39,024 nucleotides of DNA from an uncultured Spirochaetaceae bacterium (GTDB taxonomy: Bacteria; Spirochaetota; Spirochaetia; Sphaerochaetales; Sphaerochaetaceae). The notes under the pieces were generated by a model. That model was not told the origin of the DNA and ran no database searches. It saw only the letters and a program-made list of their open reading frames with translations. Position numbers and translations under genes: made by a program. Within the stretch, counting starts at the first letter, position 1. The number at the start of each line of letters is the position of its first letter. Location: positions 1 to 39,024 of the forward strand of contig CALXLA010000011.1 of assembly GCA_944389075.1 (NCBI GenBank). The letters are read 5' to 3'. This document shows, in pieces, positions 30,538-39,024 of this stretch.

Positions 30538-32519
30538 GCATATTTACCGAAAAAATGAAGATGCTGACTGCTGTTGTCATGGAAACAGACAGGGATGCTG
30601 TCGTAAAGGCTCTTCTTGCAAAGGGTGTGATGGAATTCGTCAGGATGGATTTCCTTCCTGCTGATAAGATGGCAAGGCTTTCAGGTCATTCATCATCTGT
30701 TCCACGTGCTGTGCTTACTGATATGAGAGTCAGGATAGAGACCCTCATGAGGGAAGCGGGAATTGACCTTCCGGATCTTGAGTCCGTGGATATAGGGGAC
30801 CTTCCTCCTCTTGATATGGAATCGAACAGACGCCTTCTCGACAGGGTCAGCGGCTCGCTGCAGTCTGTCAGGAACAGCCAGAAGGAGCTGAATACAGAGA
30901 TAAATGAGATTTCAGAGCTCCTGAGGTATCAGAGGGAAGGGAAGATGGAGTATCTTGACCTGAGAGTCGGACGCATCACCCATTCCACGGCATCAGAGCT
31001 CCTTAGCAGGCTTTCGCAGATAGGAGGCATCTTCCTCTTCTCATCAGAGCCTTATATATCGCTTACGCTTAAAAGGGATTCCCAGCGCGTCAGCGATGTC
31101 ATGGATAAGTTCGGGTGGACTGAATCCACTGATTCCGAAGAGCAGAAGGCCGCTCTTGATGAGGCTGTAGGCAAGGCCAGGGCTGATATCGAGGAGAAGA
31201 AGAGACAGCTTGAGGAGCTTTCGCATACTGCAGCCGGTAAGATCGCAGGGCGGAAGGATGAGCTTTCATCGATGTGGGTCAATGTCCGCATACATGAGCT
31301 TTGCGAGCATGTCGAGTCGAAATTCTCCTATACAAAGAACACGACGCTTTTCTCAGGCTGGGTTCCTGCTGACAGGCAGGATGAAGTCGAGAGGACAATA
31401 TATGAGTCATCTTCAGGAAGATGCATAATCGAATGGACGGATGCATCTGATCTTCCACGCGAGGAAGTCCCCGTCATGATGACAAGCCCGAAGATCCTCA
31501 ATCCGTTCAGGAGAATGGTCGATAACTACTCGACGCCTGAGTATGGCTCAATCGATCCGACTCCATTTACGGCTGTGGCTTATCTTGCGATGTTCGCTTT
31601 GATGTTCGCGGATCTGGGACAGGGATTCATCCTTCTCCTTGCAGGAATCATCGGTACCATATACTACAAGAAGAATCCCCTGAAGAAGGATGGGATAATC
31701 TCCCGTTACCTGTGCAATCTCCTTCTGTATCTCGGGCCTGCATCGATGATCGGAGGAATCCTTTTCGGTTCCTGTTTCGGTCTTCCTGTCTTCCCGGCCC
31801 TGTGGTTTGAGTATGAAGCGGTTGTGGCGGGTACTGCCACGGAAGGGCTTATAACGACGATATATGATATCCTCGGCATCACGATAAAGTTCGGTATCGT
31901 GATAATCTACCTCGGCCTTGTCCTGAACTGGATAAACCTTGTAAGAAAGAAGAGGTTCTTCGAGCTTGTGTTCGATAAGAACGGGATCATGGGCGGTCTC
32001 ATCTATACGCTTGGCATATGGTTTGCTTTCGGATTCGTTGGATCAGGCTACAGGACATTCCCTTCAGCATCATGGTTCGCCCCGATTCTCATCGCTTCGC
32101 TTATTGTTCTTTTCCTCAAGGGGCCTGTGGGTTATATAATCGCGAAGAAGAACGGTAAGGCTGAAGGTGGTATCGGTCATCTTGTGGTCGATACAATCAT
32201 GGACTTCGTTGTCCAGGTGCTTGAGATCTTCTCAGGTTTCCTTTCGAACACGCTCTCATTCATGAGAGTCGCAGGTCTCGGCATTGCACATGCATCGCTG
32301 ATGTCCGCGTTCTATCAGATGGCTGAGATGCCAGGCAATACGGTTGCCTATATCGCTATTGCATTGATCGGAAATGTGCTCGTCATAGTCCTTGAAGGGC
32401 TTTCGGCAGGAATACAGTCCCTCAGGCTCAACTATTACGAGTTCTTCACAAAGTATTTTACCGGCAAGGGTATTGCTTTTGAACCAGTAAGCTTCAAAAG
32501 CAGGATTGTTGCCGATTGA
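30534..32519 (+). CDS. V-type ATP synthase subunit I (membrane stator)
   Basis: 661 residues. The N-terminal half (to about 335) is cytoplasmic, with long coiled coils (EAVGKARADIEEKKRQLEEL); the C-terminal half has about seven to eight transmembrane helices (TPFTAVAYLAMFALMFADLG, KFGIVIIYLGLVLNWINLV). The essential Arg that drives ion release from the rotor is R578 in SFMRVAGLGIAHASL. It forms the ion half-channels against the K ring. Confidence 0.95.
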   Translation: MSIFTEKMKMLTAVVMETDRDAVVKALLAKGVMEFVRMDFLPADKMARLSGHSSSVPRAVLTDMRVRIETLMREAGIDLPDLESVDIGDLPPLDMESNRRLLDRVSGSLQSVRNSQKELNTEINEISELLRYQREGKMEYLDLRVGRITHSTASELLSRLSQIGGIFLFSSEPYISLTLKRDSQRVSDVMDKFGWTESTDSEEQKAALDEAVGKARADIEEKKRQLEELSHTAAGKIAGRKDELSSMWVNVRIHELCEHVESKFSYTKNTTLFSGWVPADRQDEVERTIYESSSGRCIIEWTDASDLPREEVPVMMTSPKILNPFRRMVDNYSTPEYGSIDPTPFTAVAYLAMFALMFADLGQGFILLLAGIIGTIYYKKNPLKKDGIISRYLCNLLLYLGPASMIGGILFGSCFGLPVFPALWFEYEAVVAGTATEGLITTIYDILGITIKFGIVIIYLGLVLNWINLVRKKRFFELVFDKNGIMGGLIYTLGIWFAFGFVGSGYRTFPSASWFAPILIASLIVLFLKGPVGYIIAKKNGKAEGGIGHLVVDTIMDFVVQVLEIFSGFLSNTLSFMRVAGLGIAHASLMSAFYQMAEMPGNTVAYIAIALIGNVLVIVLEGLSAGIQSLRLNYYEFFTKYFTGKGIAFEPVSFKSRIVAD

Positions 32520-32532
32520 ATAGGAGAGTCTT

Positions 32533-32877
32533 ATGACCGCATATGCATTTAAAAGGAAGATTGGTCTTTCACTCGTACTCACACTTGTGCTTCTTGCACT
32601 GACAGCGTTCATCTTCACTCCGACGCTCAGCGCTGCAGCAGAGGCTGTGCAGCAGGGCGACAACACAGTTGCCTGGGTTTTCATTGCAGCAGCACTCGCT
32701 TTCGGATTTGGTGCTATCGGAGCTGGAATGGCAATCTCCAATGTAGGATCTGCTGCTATGGCCGCAATATCCGAAAAGCCGGAGATCGCGACAAATGCGC
32801 TGATTTTCATTGCTCTTGCTGAAGGTCTCGTTGTCTTCGGATTTATCACAGCACTGATGATTCTCGGAAAGGTCTGA
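32533..32877 (+). CDS. V-type ATP synthase subunit K (rotor proteolipid)
   Basis: 114 residues. One helix hairpin: AFGFGAIGAGMAISNVGSAA and ALIFIALAEGLVVFGFITAL, with the ion-binding carboxylate at E97. The first about 37 residues (RKIGLSLVLTLVLLALTAFI, then LSAAAEA) look like a cleavable signal peptide, as in the Thermus rotor subunit, so the mature protein has two helices, not four. No Gln is seen on the first helix and E97 is followed by Gly, so the known sodium-site pattern is not evident; this favours protons weakly. GGAG precedes the ATG. Confidence 0.93.
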   Translation: MTAYAFKRKIGLSLVLTLVLLALTAFIFTPTLSAAAEAVQQGDNTVAWVFIAAALAFGFGAIGAGMAISNVGSAAMAAISEKPEIATNALIFIALAEGLVVFGFITALMILGKV

Positions 32878-32878
32878 G

Positions 32879-33175
32879 ATGGAGTATTTCGTGATCGGCA
32901 ACGATGATACCGTACTCGGTTTCTCGCTTGTCGGAGTCTCTGGCCAGGCAGTCAGGACAGAACAGGATGCCACTGCTGCCTGGGATAAGGCTCTTGAGAA
33001 TAAGGACTATGGTGTCATCATCATCACATCCGATGTCGCTGACCTGATAAGGCCGACTGTCGACAGGTTCCTTTTCTCTGAGTCTTTTCCGCTTGTCGTG
33101 GAGATTCCTTCCGCAGGCGGGAAGAGCCCGGATCTGAGGACGCTGGTCAATGATGCGATAGGAGTTTCCATATGA
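32879..33175 (+). CDS. V-type ATP synthase subunit F
   Basis: 98 residues. EYFVIGNDDTVLGFSLVGVS and YGVIIITSDVADLIRP match the CheY-like fold of subunit F, which sits in the central stalk beside subunit D. FPLVVEIPSAGGKSPDL is the conserved end. It begins 1 bp after the subunit K stop and overlaps subunit E by 4 bp. Confidence 0.92.
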   Translation: MEYFVIGNDDTVLGFSLVGVSGQAVRTEQDATAAWDKALENKDYGVIIITSDVADLIRPTVDRFLFSESFPLVVEIPSAGGKSPDLRTLVNDAIGVSI

Positions 33176-33792
33176 CAGAGAATCCCCTTGTTGAAGGAAT
33201 CATCAGCGATGCAAAAGCCAGAGCTTCGGCTATGGTGGAACAGGCCCGCAAGGATGCATCAGCAATCGAAAGCGATGGCCATAGAAGAGCTGATAAGGAA
33301 AGAGAAAGCCAGCAGAAGATGTTCAGCCTGAAGCTGGAACAGGTCAGGCTGAAGGAAGAAAGCTCTGTAAAGAGCCTTGAGCGCACTGCAGAGCTGAAGA
33401 TGCTTGATGTTTCGTTTTCCAAGGTGATGGACCGTGTCAGCCAGAAGATCGAGGCTCTTGTCGCAGATCCTGCATTTTCCGATGTCATCATCGACTGGAT
33501 AGCAGAAGCTGCCATCGGTCTTTACAGATCCGAGGCGGTGGTGTCTTATTCTGCGGCATGCCCGGTTACCGAGGCGATGCTTGAGAAGGCACGCGCTGTC
33601 GTGAAGGAGAAGTCGGGGCTTGATGTGAAGCTTGTGCTCGGGACTTCGGATCTAAGGGATGCAGGTGTCGTGCTTTCCTCTGCTGATGGCAGCGTCTCAT
33701 ACAATAATCAGCTCAATGTCAGGATGCGCAGGTATCAGAGGGATATCAGAAGGATAATCCAGGAAGAATATGCAAGGCAGAATAGTAGGTAA
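33172..33792 (+). CDS. V-type ATP synthase subunit E
   Basis: 206 residues. N-terminal coiled coil (SDAKARASAMVEQARKDASA) and C-terminal globular domain ([37 protein letters not shown]), the usual subunit E layout. It joins subunit G/H in the peripheral stalk and binds the top of the catalytic head. The last 23 bp overlap the start of subunit A in another frame. Confidence 0.9.
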   Translation: MTENPLVEGIISDAKARASAMVEQARKDASAIESDGHRRADKERESQQKMFSLKLEQVRLKEESSVKSLERTAELKMLDVSFSKVMDRVSQKIEALVADPAFSDVIIDWIAEAAIGLYRSEAVVSYSAACPVTEAMLEKARAVVKEKSGLDVKLVLGTSDLRDAGVVLSSADGSVSYNNQLNVRMRRYQRDIRRIIQEEYARQNSR

Positions 33793-35551
33793 GGTCAAAC
33801 GCGTCAACGGACCTGTTCTTCAGATTTCAGGCATAACTGATGCCAAGATGATGGAGCTTGTCCATGTTTCAGATGCCGGTATCGTAGGTGAGATCGTAAA
33901 GCTCAACGAAGATCAGGCTACTGTGCAGGTCTATGAGGACGCAACCGGTATTTCACCAGGTGATAATGTCTATGGTTCGGGAATGAGCCTTTCGGCAGAA
34001 CTCGGTCCCGGACTCATAGGGAATATATATGATGGGATACAGCGTCCTCTTGAGGAGATAAGGACTGTCTCCGGTGATTTCATAGGACGCGGTATCGATG
34101 TCCCGGCAATCAGCCATGAGAAGCTCTGGCATTTTGTCCCGGTTGCTTCTCCCGGCGATATAGTCTCCAGAGGATTCATCATCGGAAAGGTTCAGGAAAC
34201 TGAGCGTGTCGAGCATCGGATAATGGTCCCTGCGGATGCAGGTGAGGATCTTGAGATTGTCAGTATAGCTGATGAGGGTGATTACCGTGTCACTGACCAG
34301 ATTGCCATGGTCCAGGATAAGTCAGGCAGGGCAATGCCGCTGACAATGGTGCAGCACTGGCCGATCAGAGTCCCCCGTCCTATCAAGGATCACATGGATC
34401 TCGGTACTCCGCTTGTCACAGGGCTCAGGGTCATTGATACGCTTTTCCCGCTTGCGAAGGGCGGTACGGTTGCAATCCCCGGAGGATTCGGTACGGGAAA
34501 GACGATGACACAGCATTCGATTGCCCAGTGGTGCGATGCTGATATCATCGTATACATCGGATGCGGAGAGCGCGGTAATGAGATGACTGATGTTCTCAGG
34601 GAGTTCCCTCATCTTGTCGATCCGAGAACAGGGCTTTCCCTCATGCAGAGGACAATACTGATTGCCAATACATCGAATATGCCTGTATCGGCCCGTGAGG
34701 CATCGATTTATACAGGCATCACGATGGCTGAGTATTATCGCGATATGGGATACTCAGTCGCAATCATGGCTGACAGCACATCCAGATGGGCAGAAGCGCT
34801 CAGGGAGCTTTCGGGAAGAATGGAAGAGATGCCTGCTGAAGAAGGATTCCCTGCCTATCTTCCAACACGTATTGCCCAGTTCTATGAGAGAGCAGGCCAC
34901 ATGAGGACGCTTTCTGGAAATGAAGGTTCTGTCTCCGTAATCGGTGCTGTGTCTCCTCCCGGAGGCGACTTCTCTGAGCCTGTCACCCAGCATACCAGAC
35001 GCTTTGTCAGGGCATTCTGGGGGTTGGACAGGTCCCTTGCATCCGCACGTCATTATCCTGCCATTTCATGGCTTGACAGCTATTCTGAGTATATCGATGA
35101 AGTCAGGCGCTGGTGGGATGGACAGAGTCAGGGCAAGTGGTATGAGAACAGGAAACGGATTATGGAGCTTCTTCAGAAGGAAGTCAGGCTTCAGCAGATT
35201 GTCAAGCTCGTAGGACCTGATGCGCTTCCGGATTCGCAGAACTTCATACTTGAGGTATGCTCGCTTTTCAAGACAGCTTTCCTCCAGCAGAACGCATTCG
35301 ATGAGATTGACCGCTACTGCTCGATAGAGAAGCAGATCAAGATGCTCAGCGTGATTCTGCATTACTATGATCTCGGGGCTGAAGCTATTTCAAAGGGAGT
35401 TCCGCTTGTGAAGATACGCCGTCTTCAGGTCGTGCAGGATATCGCGAAGATGCGTTTCAGTGTCTCCAACGATAATACAGAAGCCATCGACAGCATCGAG
35501 CTCAAGCTTGAGCGCTCGATGATGCAGCTTGGGAGCCTTTATGAGGAATGA
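33770..35551 (+). CDS. atpA: V-type ATP synthase catalytic subunit A
   Basis: 593 residues, normal length. N-terminal barrel [18 protein letters not shown], the insertion typical of A subunits, then Walker A GGFGTGKT (238-245, K244; most relatives have GAFGCGKT-like), [20 protein letters not shown] (catalytic Glu), and [20 protein letters not shown] (Walker B and Arg region). It hydrolyses or makes ATP in the cytoplasmic head with B. It starts inside the end of subunit E and overlaps subunit B. Confidence 0.97.
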   Translation: MQGRIVGKVKRVNGPVLQISGITDAKMMELVHVSDAGIVGEIVKLNEDQATVQVYEDATGISPGDNVYGSGMSLSAELGPGLIGNIYDGIQRPLEEIRTVSGDFIGRGIDVPAISHEKLWHFVPVASPGDIVSRGFIIGKVQETERVEHRIMVPADAGEDLEIVSIADEGDYRVTDQIAMVQDKSGRAMPLTMVQHWPIRVPRPIKDHMDLGTPLVTGLRVIDTLFPLAKGGTVAIPGGFGTGKTMTQHSIAQWCDADIIVYIGCGERGNEMTDVLREFPHLVDPRTGLSLMQRTILIANTSNMPVSAREASIYTGITMAEYYRDMGYSVAIMADSTSRWAEALRELSGRMEEMPAEEGFPAYLPTRIAQFYERAGHMRTLSGNEGSVSVIGAVSPPGGDFSEPVTQHTRRFVRAFWGLDRSLASARHYPAISWLDSYSEYIDEVRRWWDGQSQGKWYENRKRIMELLQKEVRLQQIVKLVGPDALPDSQNFILEVCSLFKTAFLQQNAFDEIDRYCSIEKQIKMLSVILHYYDLGAEAISKGVPLVKIRRLQVVQDIAKMRFSVSNDNTEAIDSIELKLERSMMQLGSLYEE

Positions 35552-36962
35552 TGATATTCTTAGCAGCAGCCAGATAGACAGAACCCTTCTTGCTGGAAGG
35601 GAATACAAAGGTGCGTTCAGGATCGATGGACCTCTTGTATATATGAGGAATACCCATCCGGTAGGATACGGAGAGCTTGTCGAGATACTCGCGCCAGATG
35701 GGTCTGTCCGCTCAGGCCAGGTCCTTGATACTTCCGATGAGGCTGTGTGCGTGCAGTGCTTTGAAGGTACGGATGGTCTTTCCCTTCCGGGTACTAGGAT
35801 GCATTTTCTTGGTGAGCCTCTGACGCTCGGAGTATCCGAGAAGATGCTCGGCCGTGTCATGAATGGCCTTGGAAAGAGCCGTGACGGGGCTGCGGTTCCT
35901 GCTTCATCCGATGAGCGTGATGTCAACGGAGTCCCGATGAATCCAACTGCAAGGGAGTATCCGAGGGATTTCATCCAGACAGGTATTTCGGTGATTGATG
36001 GCATGATGACGCTGATCCAGGGGCAGAAGCTGCCTATATTCTCCGGAAACGGCATGGAGCACAATCAGCTTGCGGCTCAGATCGTAAGACAGGCCAAGGT
36101 AAGGGGAGGTGCTTCTGATTTCGCCATCGTTTTCGCTGCCATGGGTGTCAAATACGATGTCGCGAAGTACTTCATCGATTCCTTTGAAGAGACTGGTGTT
36201 CTTGGCAATGTCGCGATGTTCCTCTCCCTTGCTGATGATCCGTCACTTGAGAGGACGATCACTCCTAAGACAGCGCTGACGCTTGCGGAGCATCTCGCGT
36301 TCGACTGCGGCAAGCAGGTTCTGGTCATTATGACTGATATGACGAACTACTGCGAATCGCTGAGAGAAATTTCCACACAGCGCGGAGAGATTCCTTCGAG
36401 GAAGGGATATCCAGGATACCTTTATTCGAATCTCGCTGAGATCTATGAGCGCTCAGGCAAGCTCATCGGAAAGCCCGGCTCGATTACACAGCTTCCGATC
36501 CTCACGATGCCTAATGATGATATAAGCCACCCGATTCCGGACCTGACAGGGTATATCACGGAGGGACAGATAGTCTTCGACCGCGATATGCACGGCAGGG
36601 GAATCTATCCGCCTATCAATGCGCTTTCATCGCTTTCGCGTCTGATGAAGGACGGAATAGGAGAGGGAATGACGAGGGATGATCATCCTCATCTTTCGAA
36701 TCAGCTCTTCGCATCCTATTCGCATGTGCAGGATGTCAGGAACCTCGCATCGGTAATCGGTGAGGAAGAACTGACGGAACTCGATCATAAGTACATCGAG
36801 TTCGGTGATTATTTCGAGAAGAAGTTCGTCTCTCAGGCATATGATGAGGACAGGACGATAGAGACTACCCTTGATATCGCATGGGATGCCCTGTCGATTC
36901 TTCCTGCGGAAGAGCTGCAGCGTCTTACGGATGAAGAGATCGCTCAGCATTACAAAGGCTGA
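35541..36962 (+). CDS. atpB: V-type ATP synthase subunit B (non-catalytic)
   Basis: 473 residues from the ATG at 35541 ([11 protein letters not shown]), with GGGAG just upstream; a TTG at 35529 is also possible. It overlaps the end of subunit A by 11 bp. Family blocks: [60 protein letters not shown] (no functional P-loop, as expected for B), and [20 protein letters not shown]. It alternates with A in the head and supplies the Arg finger. Confidence 0.96.
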   Translation: MRNDDILSSSQIDRTLLAGREYKGAFRIDGPLVYMRNTHPVGYGELVEILAPDGSVRSGQVLDTSDEAVCVQCFEGTDGLSLPGTRMHFLGEPLTLGVSEKMLGRVMNGLGKSRDGAAVPASSDERDVNGVPMNPTAREYPRDFIQTGISVIDGMMTLIQGQKLPIFSGNGMEHNQLAAQIVRQAKVRGGASDFAIVFAAMGVKYDVAKYFIDSFEETGVLGNVAMFLSLADDPSLERTITPKTALTLAEHLAFDCGKQVLVIMTDMTNYCESLREISTQRGEIPSRKGYPGYLYSNLAEIYERSGKLIGKPGSITQLPILTMPNDDISHPIPDLTGYITEGQIVFDRDMHGRGIYPPINALSSLSRLMKDGIGEGMTRDDHPHLSNQLFASYSHVQDVRNLASVIGEEELTELDHKYIEFGDYFEKKFVSQAYDEDRTIETTLDIAWDALSILPAEELQRLTDEEIAQHYKG

Positions 36963-36964
36963 TT

Positions 36965-37597
36965 ATGAGTGTCCAGATAGCGCCTACGAGAAGCAACCTG
37001 ATGAAGATAAAGAACGAGCTTTCGTTCTCCAGGACAGGTTATGAGCTTCTCGATCAGAAAAGATCCATTCTTGTCTCAGAGCTTCTGACGCTTGTCGATC
37101 AGGCTGTCGATTACCAGAACAGAGTTGAGAAGGCTTTGGCCGAGGCGGAGGAGAGCCTCCAGAACGCCATCATGCATATGGGACGTCTGAAAGTCGCTAA
37201 TCTGGCAGGCGCCGTCAGCATTTCATCTTCCATATCGCTCTCAAGCAGGAAGGTGATGGGCGTCTCCCTTCCCAAGGTCGAGACGGAGTTTTCAGGGAAG
37301 GGGCCGTTCTTCTCGCCTGAAGGTGTCAGCATGCTTTCAGAGGTGGCGGTCACGCAATTCAGCGACGCGCTTTCGCTGATGGGGCAGATGGCAGAGCTGA
37401 AGGTCTCGATCATGCGTCTTTCGAAGGAAGTCAAGAAGACTATCAGGAAAGTCAATTCGCTCGAAAAGCTCGTGATTCCTGATAGAATGGAGACTGTGAA
37501 GTATCTTACTGGCAGGATAGAGGAAGCGGAGAGAGAGAATTTCGTCCTCATGAAGGCTGTCAAGGATAGGATGGAAAGGGAAAAGGGAGGAAAGTAA
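36965..37597 (+). CDS. atpD: V-type ATP synthase subunit D
   Basis: 210 residues, mostly two long helices that form the antiparallel coiled coil of the central rotor shaft. N-terminus IAPTRSNLMKIKNELSFSRT is the family signature; the C-terminal helix includes NSLEKLVIPDRMETVKYLTG. It starts 2 bp after subunit B and is the last ATPase subunit gene. Confidence 0.93.
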   Translation: MSVQIAPTRSNLMKIKNELSFSRTGYELLDQKRSILVSELLTLVDQAVDYQNRVEKALAEAEESLQNAIMHMGRLKVANLAGAVSISSSISLSSRKVMGVSLPKVETEFSGKGPFFSPEGVSMLSEVAVTQFSDALSLMGQMAELKVSIMRLSKEVKKTIRKVNSLEKLVIPDRMETVKYLTGRIEEAERENFVLMKAVKDRMEREKGGK

Positions 37598-38080
37598 GTG
37601 AAAGTTCCTTTCGGCAAGATTCTTGTTTATCTTGATGGAAGCGAGGAATCAATCAGCGCATTGATGTACTCTATACTTCTTGCAAAGAGTACAGGAGCCG
37701 AGCTTCATGCTGTGTATGTCGTGAATACGAAGGCCCTGAGCGAGCTTGTCCGCGCTCATGTCTTCATCACTCAGGAAAAGAGCGAATACCTTGCGGATCT
37801 GAGGAAGGATTCCGCACGCCATATAAGGCATGCTGAACGTCTCGCTGGTTCCAAGGATCAGGACATCATCGCAAAAGCCATTGAGGGCTCACCGGCTTTT
37901 GTTATCCAGGATTATATAAAAGCAAATGATATAGATCTTCTTGCAATAGGTCCTGTCAATGCAATACGATCGAGACGGGATGAACTGACAAGCGAAAATG
38001 ACCGCATGATGCGTACAGTCCCATGCCAGGTTCTGATTGTCAGGGATGACAGCGGAATATGGGAACAGTTTGAGGGGTGA
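37598..38080 (+). CDS. Universal stress protein (UspA family)
   Basis: 160 residues, starting at a GTG directly after the subunit D stop, with GGGAGG upstream. FGKILVYLDGSEESISALMY is the UspA beginning and DLLAIGPV the strand before the nucleotide loop. The loop of ATP-binding members, G-x2-G-x9-G-(S/T), is not evident: the region reads PVNAIRSRRDELTSENDRMM. So it is probably a non-ATP-binding member. Its place inside the V-ATPase operon suggests a link to ATPase or energy state, but this is inference. Confidence 0.85.
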   Translation: MKVPFGKILVYLDGSEESISALMYSILLAKSTGAELHAVYVVNTKALSELVRAHVFITQEKSEYLADLRKDSARHIRHAERLAGSKDQDIIAKAIEGSPAFVIQDYIKANDIDLLAIGPVNAIRSRRDELTSENDRMMRTVPCQVLIVRDDSGIWEQFEG

Positions 38081-38083
38081 TAT

Positions 38084-38530
38084 ATGACATTGCTTGAAAC
38101 ATTGGATAAGGATCTTATCAAAGTACCGCTTTCTTCAGCTGAGGGAAATTCAGTCATTGATGAGCTTGTAGGGCTGTATGCGGCAAAGTATGGCCTGAGC
38201 GATTCGCAGTCTGCGGCTATCGCGGATAAGGTGAAGGCCCGTGAGGCTCTCGGTTCCACCGCGATGGAGAACGGGATCGCGATACCGCATGCGAGATTCT
38301 CTGATATAAAGAAGAATGCCGTCATGATCGGAGTGTCCCGCCTTCCTGTCGCTTTCGGAGGAAAGGAAGGAACCAGGATATTTTTCCTTGTTCTTGCTTC
38401 CGATGATAATCCTTCCGAGCATATACAGCTTCTTTCATCTATCGCGAAAGTCGCATCTTCGCAGCTTTTCGTGAGAATGCTCCTCTCTTCCAAGAATGCG
38501 GATGATGTGTATCGGCTGTTCTTTGAATAA
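38084..38530 (+). CDS. PTS EIIA protein, fructose/nitrogen (PtsN) type
   Basis: 148 residues. ALGSTAMENGIAIPHARF holds the phosphorylated His (H69) of the PTS_EIIA_2 family; FFLVLASDDNPSEHIQLLSS and KVASSQLFVRMLL follow as usual. It is a free-standing IIA with no IIB or IIC next to it, more like the regulatory PtsN than a sugar transporter. Probably accepts phosphate from HPr or NPr. It lies 3 bp after the Usp gene, last in the V-ATPase operon, and a strong terminator follows. Confidence 0.88.
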   Translation: MTLLETLDKDLIKVPLSSAEGNSVIDELVGLYAAKYGLSDSQSAAIADKVKAREALGSTAMENGIAIPHARFSDIKKNAVMIGVSRLPVAFGGKEGTRIFFLVLASDDNPSEHIQLLSSIAKVASSQLFVRMLLSSKNADDVYRLFFE

Positions 38531-38555
38531 TAGTATTAACAGGGGATTTTCATGC

Positions 38556-38584
38556 CAGTGTCTGTGCACACTGGCTCTTTTTTC
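38556..38584 (+). terminator. Intrinsic terminator of the V-ATPase operon
   Basis: Perfect 8-bp stem GCCAGTGT/ACACTGGC with a 6-nt loop, followed by TCTTTTTT. It begins 26 bp after the PTS IIA stop and isolates the operon from the rRNA genes. Confidence 0.92.
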
Positions 38585-38753
38585 CGAATAAAAAAGCATT
38601 AAAAAATTTTTCAGCAGAATAAATATATATAATACAGAGAGATGGGAGCGGATTGATGGGAAACCGGGACTGAATTCCGGAAAAATTTGCGAAAAGGGGT
38701 TTACAAAAGGGGAGGAAGTGTGCAGAATGTCACAGGTCGGCAGGAGAAAGGGC

Positions 38754-38783
38754 TTGACAGGAGATGGAAAGCCGGAGTAGACT
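38754..38783 (+). promoter_or_regulatory. Best rRNA promoter candidate
   Basis: Consensus -35 TTGACA (38754-38759), 18-bp spacer, -10 TAGACT (38778-38783). This would give a leader of about 180 nt before mature 16S. Confidence 0.55.
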
Positions 38784-38946
38784 GTCATGGCCTCGAGAGA
38801 GGCGAGAGGCGATCTTTAGCATCTGGAGCGAAGGGGAAGAGAGAGAAAATAGAAGCTTGGAAGCTTCTGTCAATTCAAGAACGAACGGCAAGGAAATAGA
38901 AGCCGGTTTCGTTGGCGAGCGGCAGGAAAGAACGTAATGGTTAACA

Positions 38947-38966
38947 GCGCCGTCTTCGGACGGCGT
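38947..38966 (+). other. UUCG tetraloop hairpin just before 16S rRNA
   Basis: Perfect 7-bp stem CGCCGTC/GACGGCG closing a C(TTCG)G tetraloop, flanked by a G-T pair, ending about 5 nt before the mature 16S end. No T-run follows, so it is not a terminator. Probably a processing or folding element of the precursor. Confidence 0.7.
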
Positions 38967-38970
38967 ATCA

Positions 38971-39024
38971 ATGACGGAGAGTTCGATCCTGGCTCAGAAC
39001 GAACGCTGGCGGCGCGTCTTAAGC
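38971..39024 (+). rRNA. rrs: 16S rRNA, 5' end (partial)
   Basis: AGAGTTCGATCCTGGCTCAG aligns with E. coli 16S positions 8-27, so the mature 5' end is at about 38971. It is followed by AACGAACGCTGGCGGCGCGT and CTTAAGC, a spirochaete-like pattern. The gene runs off the right edge. One base differs from the usual bacterial 8-27 sequence (T to C at E. coli position 14). Confidence 0.97.

Larger units (their letters stand above)
38585..38970 (+). promoter_or_regulatory. rRNA operon promoter and leader region
   Basis: 386 bp without a gene. It begins with an A/T-rich tract (38585-38635) that may act as an UP element and contains TATAAT at 38628-38633. Further candidates: TTTACA-17-CAGAAT (38700-38728) and TTGACA-18-TAGACT (38754-38783). 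A purine-rich leader follows, ending in a UUCG hairpin just before 16S. Several tandem promoters are usual for rRNA operons; which are used is not known. Confidence 0.7.

Noticed and set aside
35390-36064. 224-codon open frame on the - strand
   Set aside because: It is antisense to the highly conserved ATPase A and B subunit genes.
38687-38899. 70-codon open frame in the rRNA leader
   Set aside because: Basic, low-complexity product of a purine-rich leader, with promoter-like elements inside it and no family resemblance.

Overview
The window looks like chromosomal DNA of an anaerobic, fermentative spirochaete (Spirochaetota, in the Treponema / Sphaerochaeta neighbourhood). Three things suggest this: the last 54 bases are the 5' end of a 16S rRNA gene with the spirochaete-like signature AACGAACGCTGGCGGCGCGT; energy coupling is by a complete V/A-type ATPase operon rather than F-type; and nucleotide reduction is by an oxygen-sensitive class III (NrdD/NrdG) reductase. 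The genus is inference. No phage, transposase, CRISPR array or recognisable defence system was seen.

Layout. 1-1240 (-): N-terminal part of a secreted protein with a tandem pentapeptide (ETTVP) tract that runs off the left edge. 1241-1906: mostly non-coding, with a small winged-helix ORF that may be a gene remnant. 1907-6750 (-): TtcA-like PP-loop protein, HD phosphohydrolase, oligoendopeptidase F and RdgB/HAM1, with a small secreted hypothetical on the + strand between them. 6877-10914 (+): MarR regulator plus two half-ABC exporters that form a degenerate-site heterodimer, behind a clear palindromic operator. 11044-14825: Fe-S aldo/keto reductase, a small membrane protein, a Gfo/Idh/MocA oxidoreductase and an MFS permease. 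14815-20468 (-): an alpha-glucan/malto-oligosaccharide operon (binding protein, two permeases, LacI regulator, 4-alpha-glucanotransferase) with a LacI-type operator over its promoter and no ATPase gene. 20588-21825 (+): sodium-pump decarboxylase beta subunit with a 41-residue gamma-like partner. 21976-25766 (+): acetyltransferase, NrdG, and an NrdD with a fused glutaredoxin-like tail, preceded by two NrdR boxes. 25915-27395 (+): flavodoxin/ferredoxin protein and NagB. 27322-29015 (-): tRNA-Pro(GGG) followed after only 2 nt by two oligopeptide-type ABC ATPases. 29114-38530 (+): V-type ATPase operon in the order G/H-C-I-K-F-E-A-B-D, continuing into a universal stress protein and a PTS IIA protein. 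38531-39024: strong terminator, rRNA leader and start of 16S rRNA.

How the parts fit: imported glucans and amino sugars (ABC importer, MalQ, NagB, PTS IIA) feed fermentation. The V-ATPase and the decarboxylase pump link this to ion gradients. NrdD/NrdG and the flavodoxin/ferredoxin protein belong to strictly anaerobic redox metabolism. I do not see one wholly new system. The observations most worth a second look are the tRNA-Pro/ABC junction (a possible route to a nearly leaderless mRNA by tRNA 3' processing), the NrdR-box pair with the NrdD-redoxin fusion, the mini gamma subunit, and the V-ATPase operon extended by a Usp and a PTS IIA gene.
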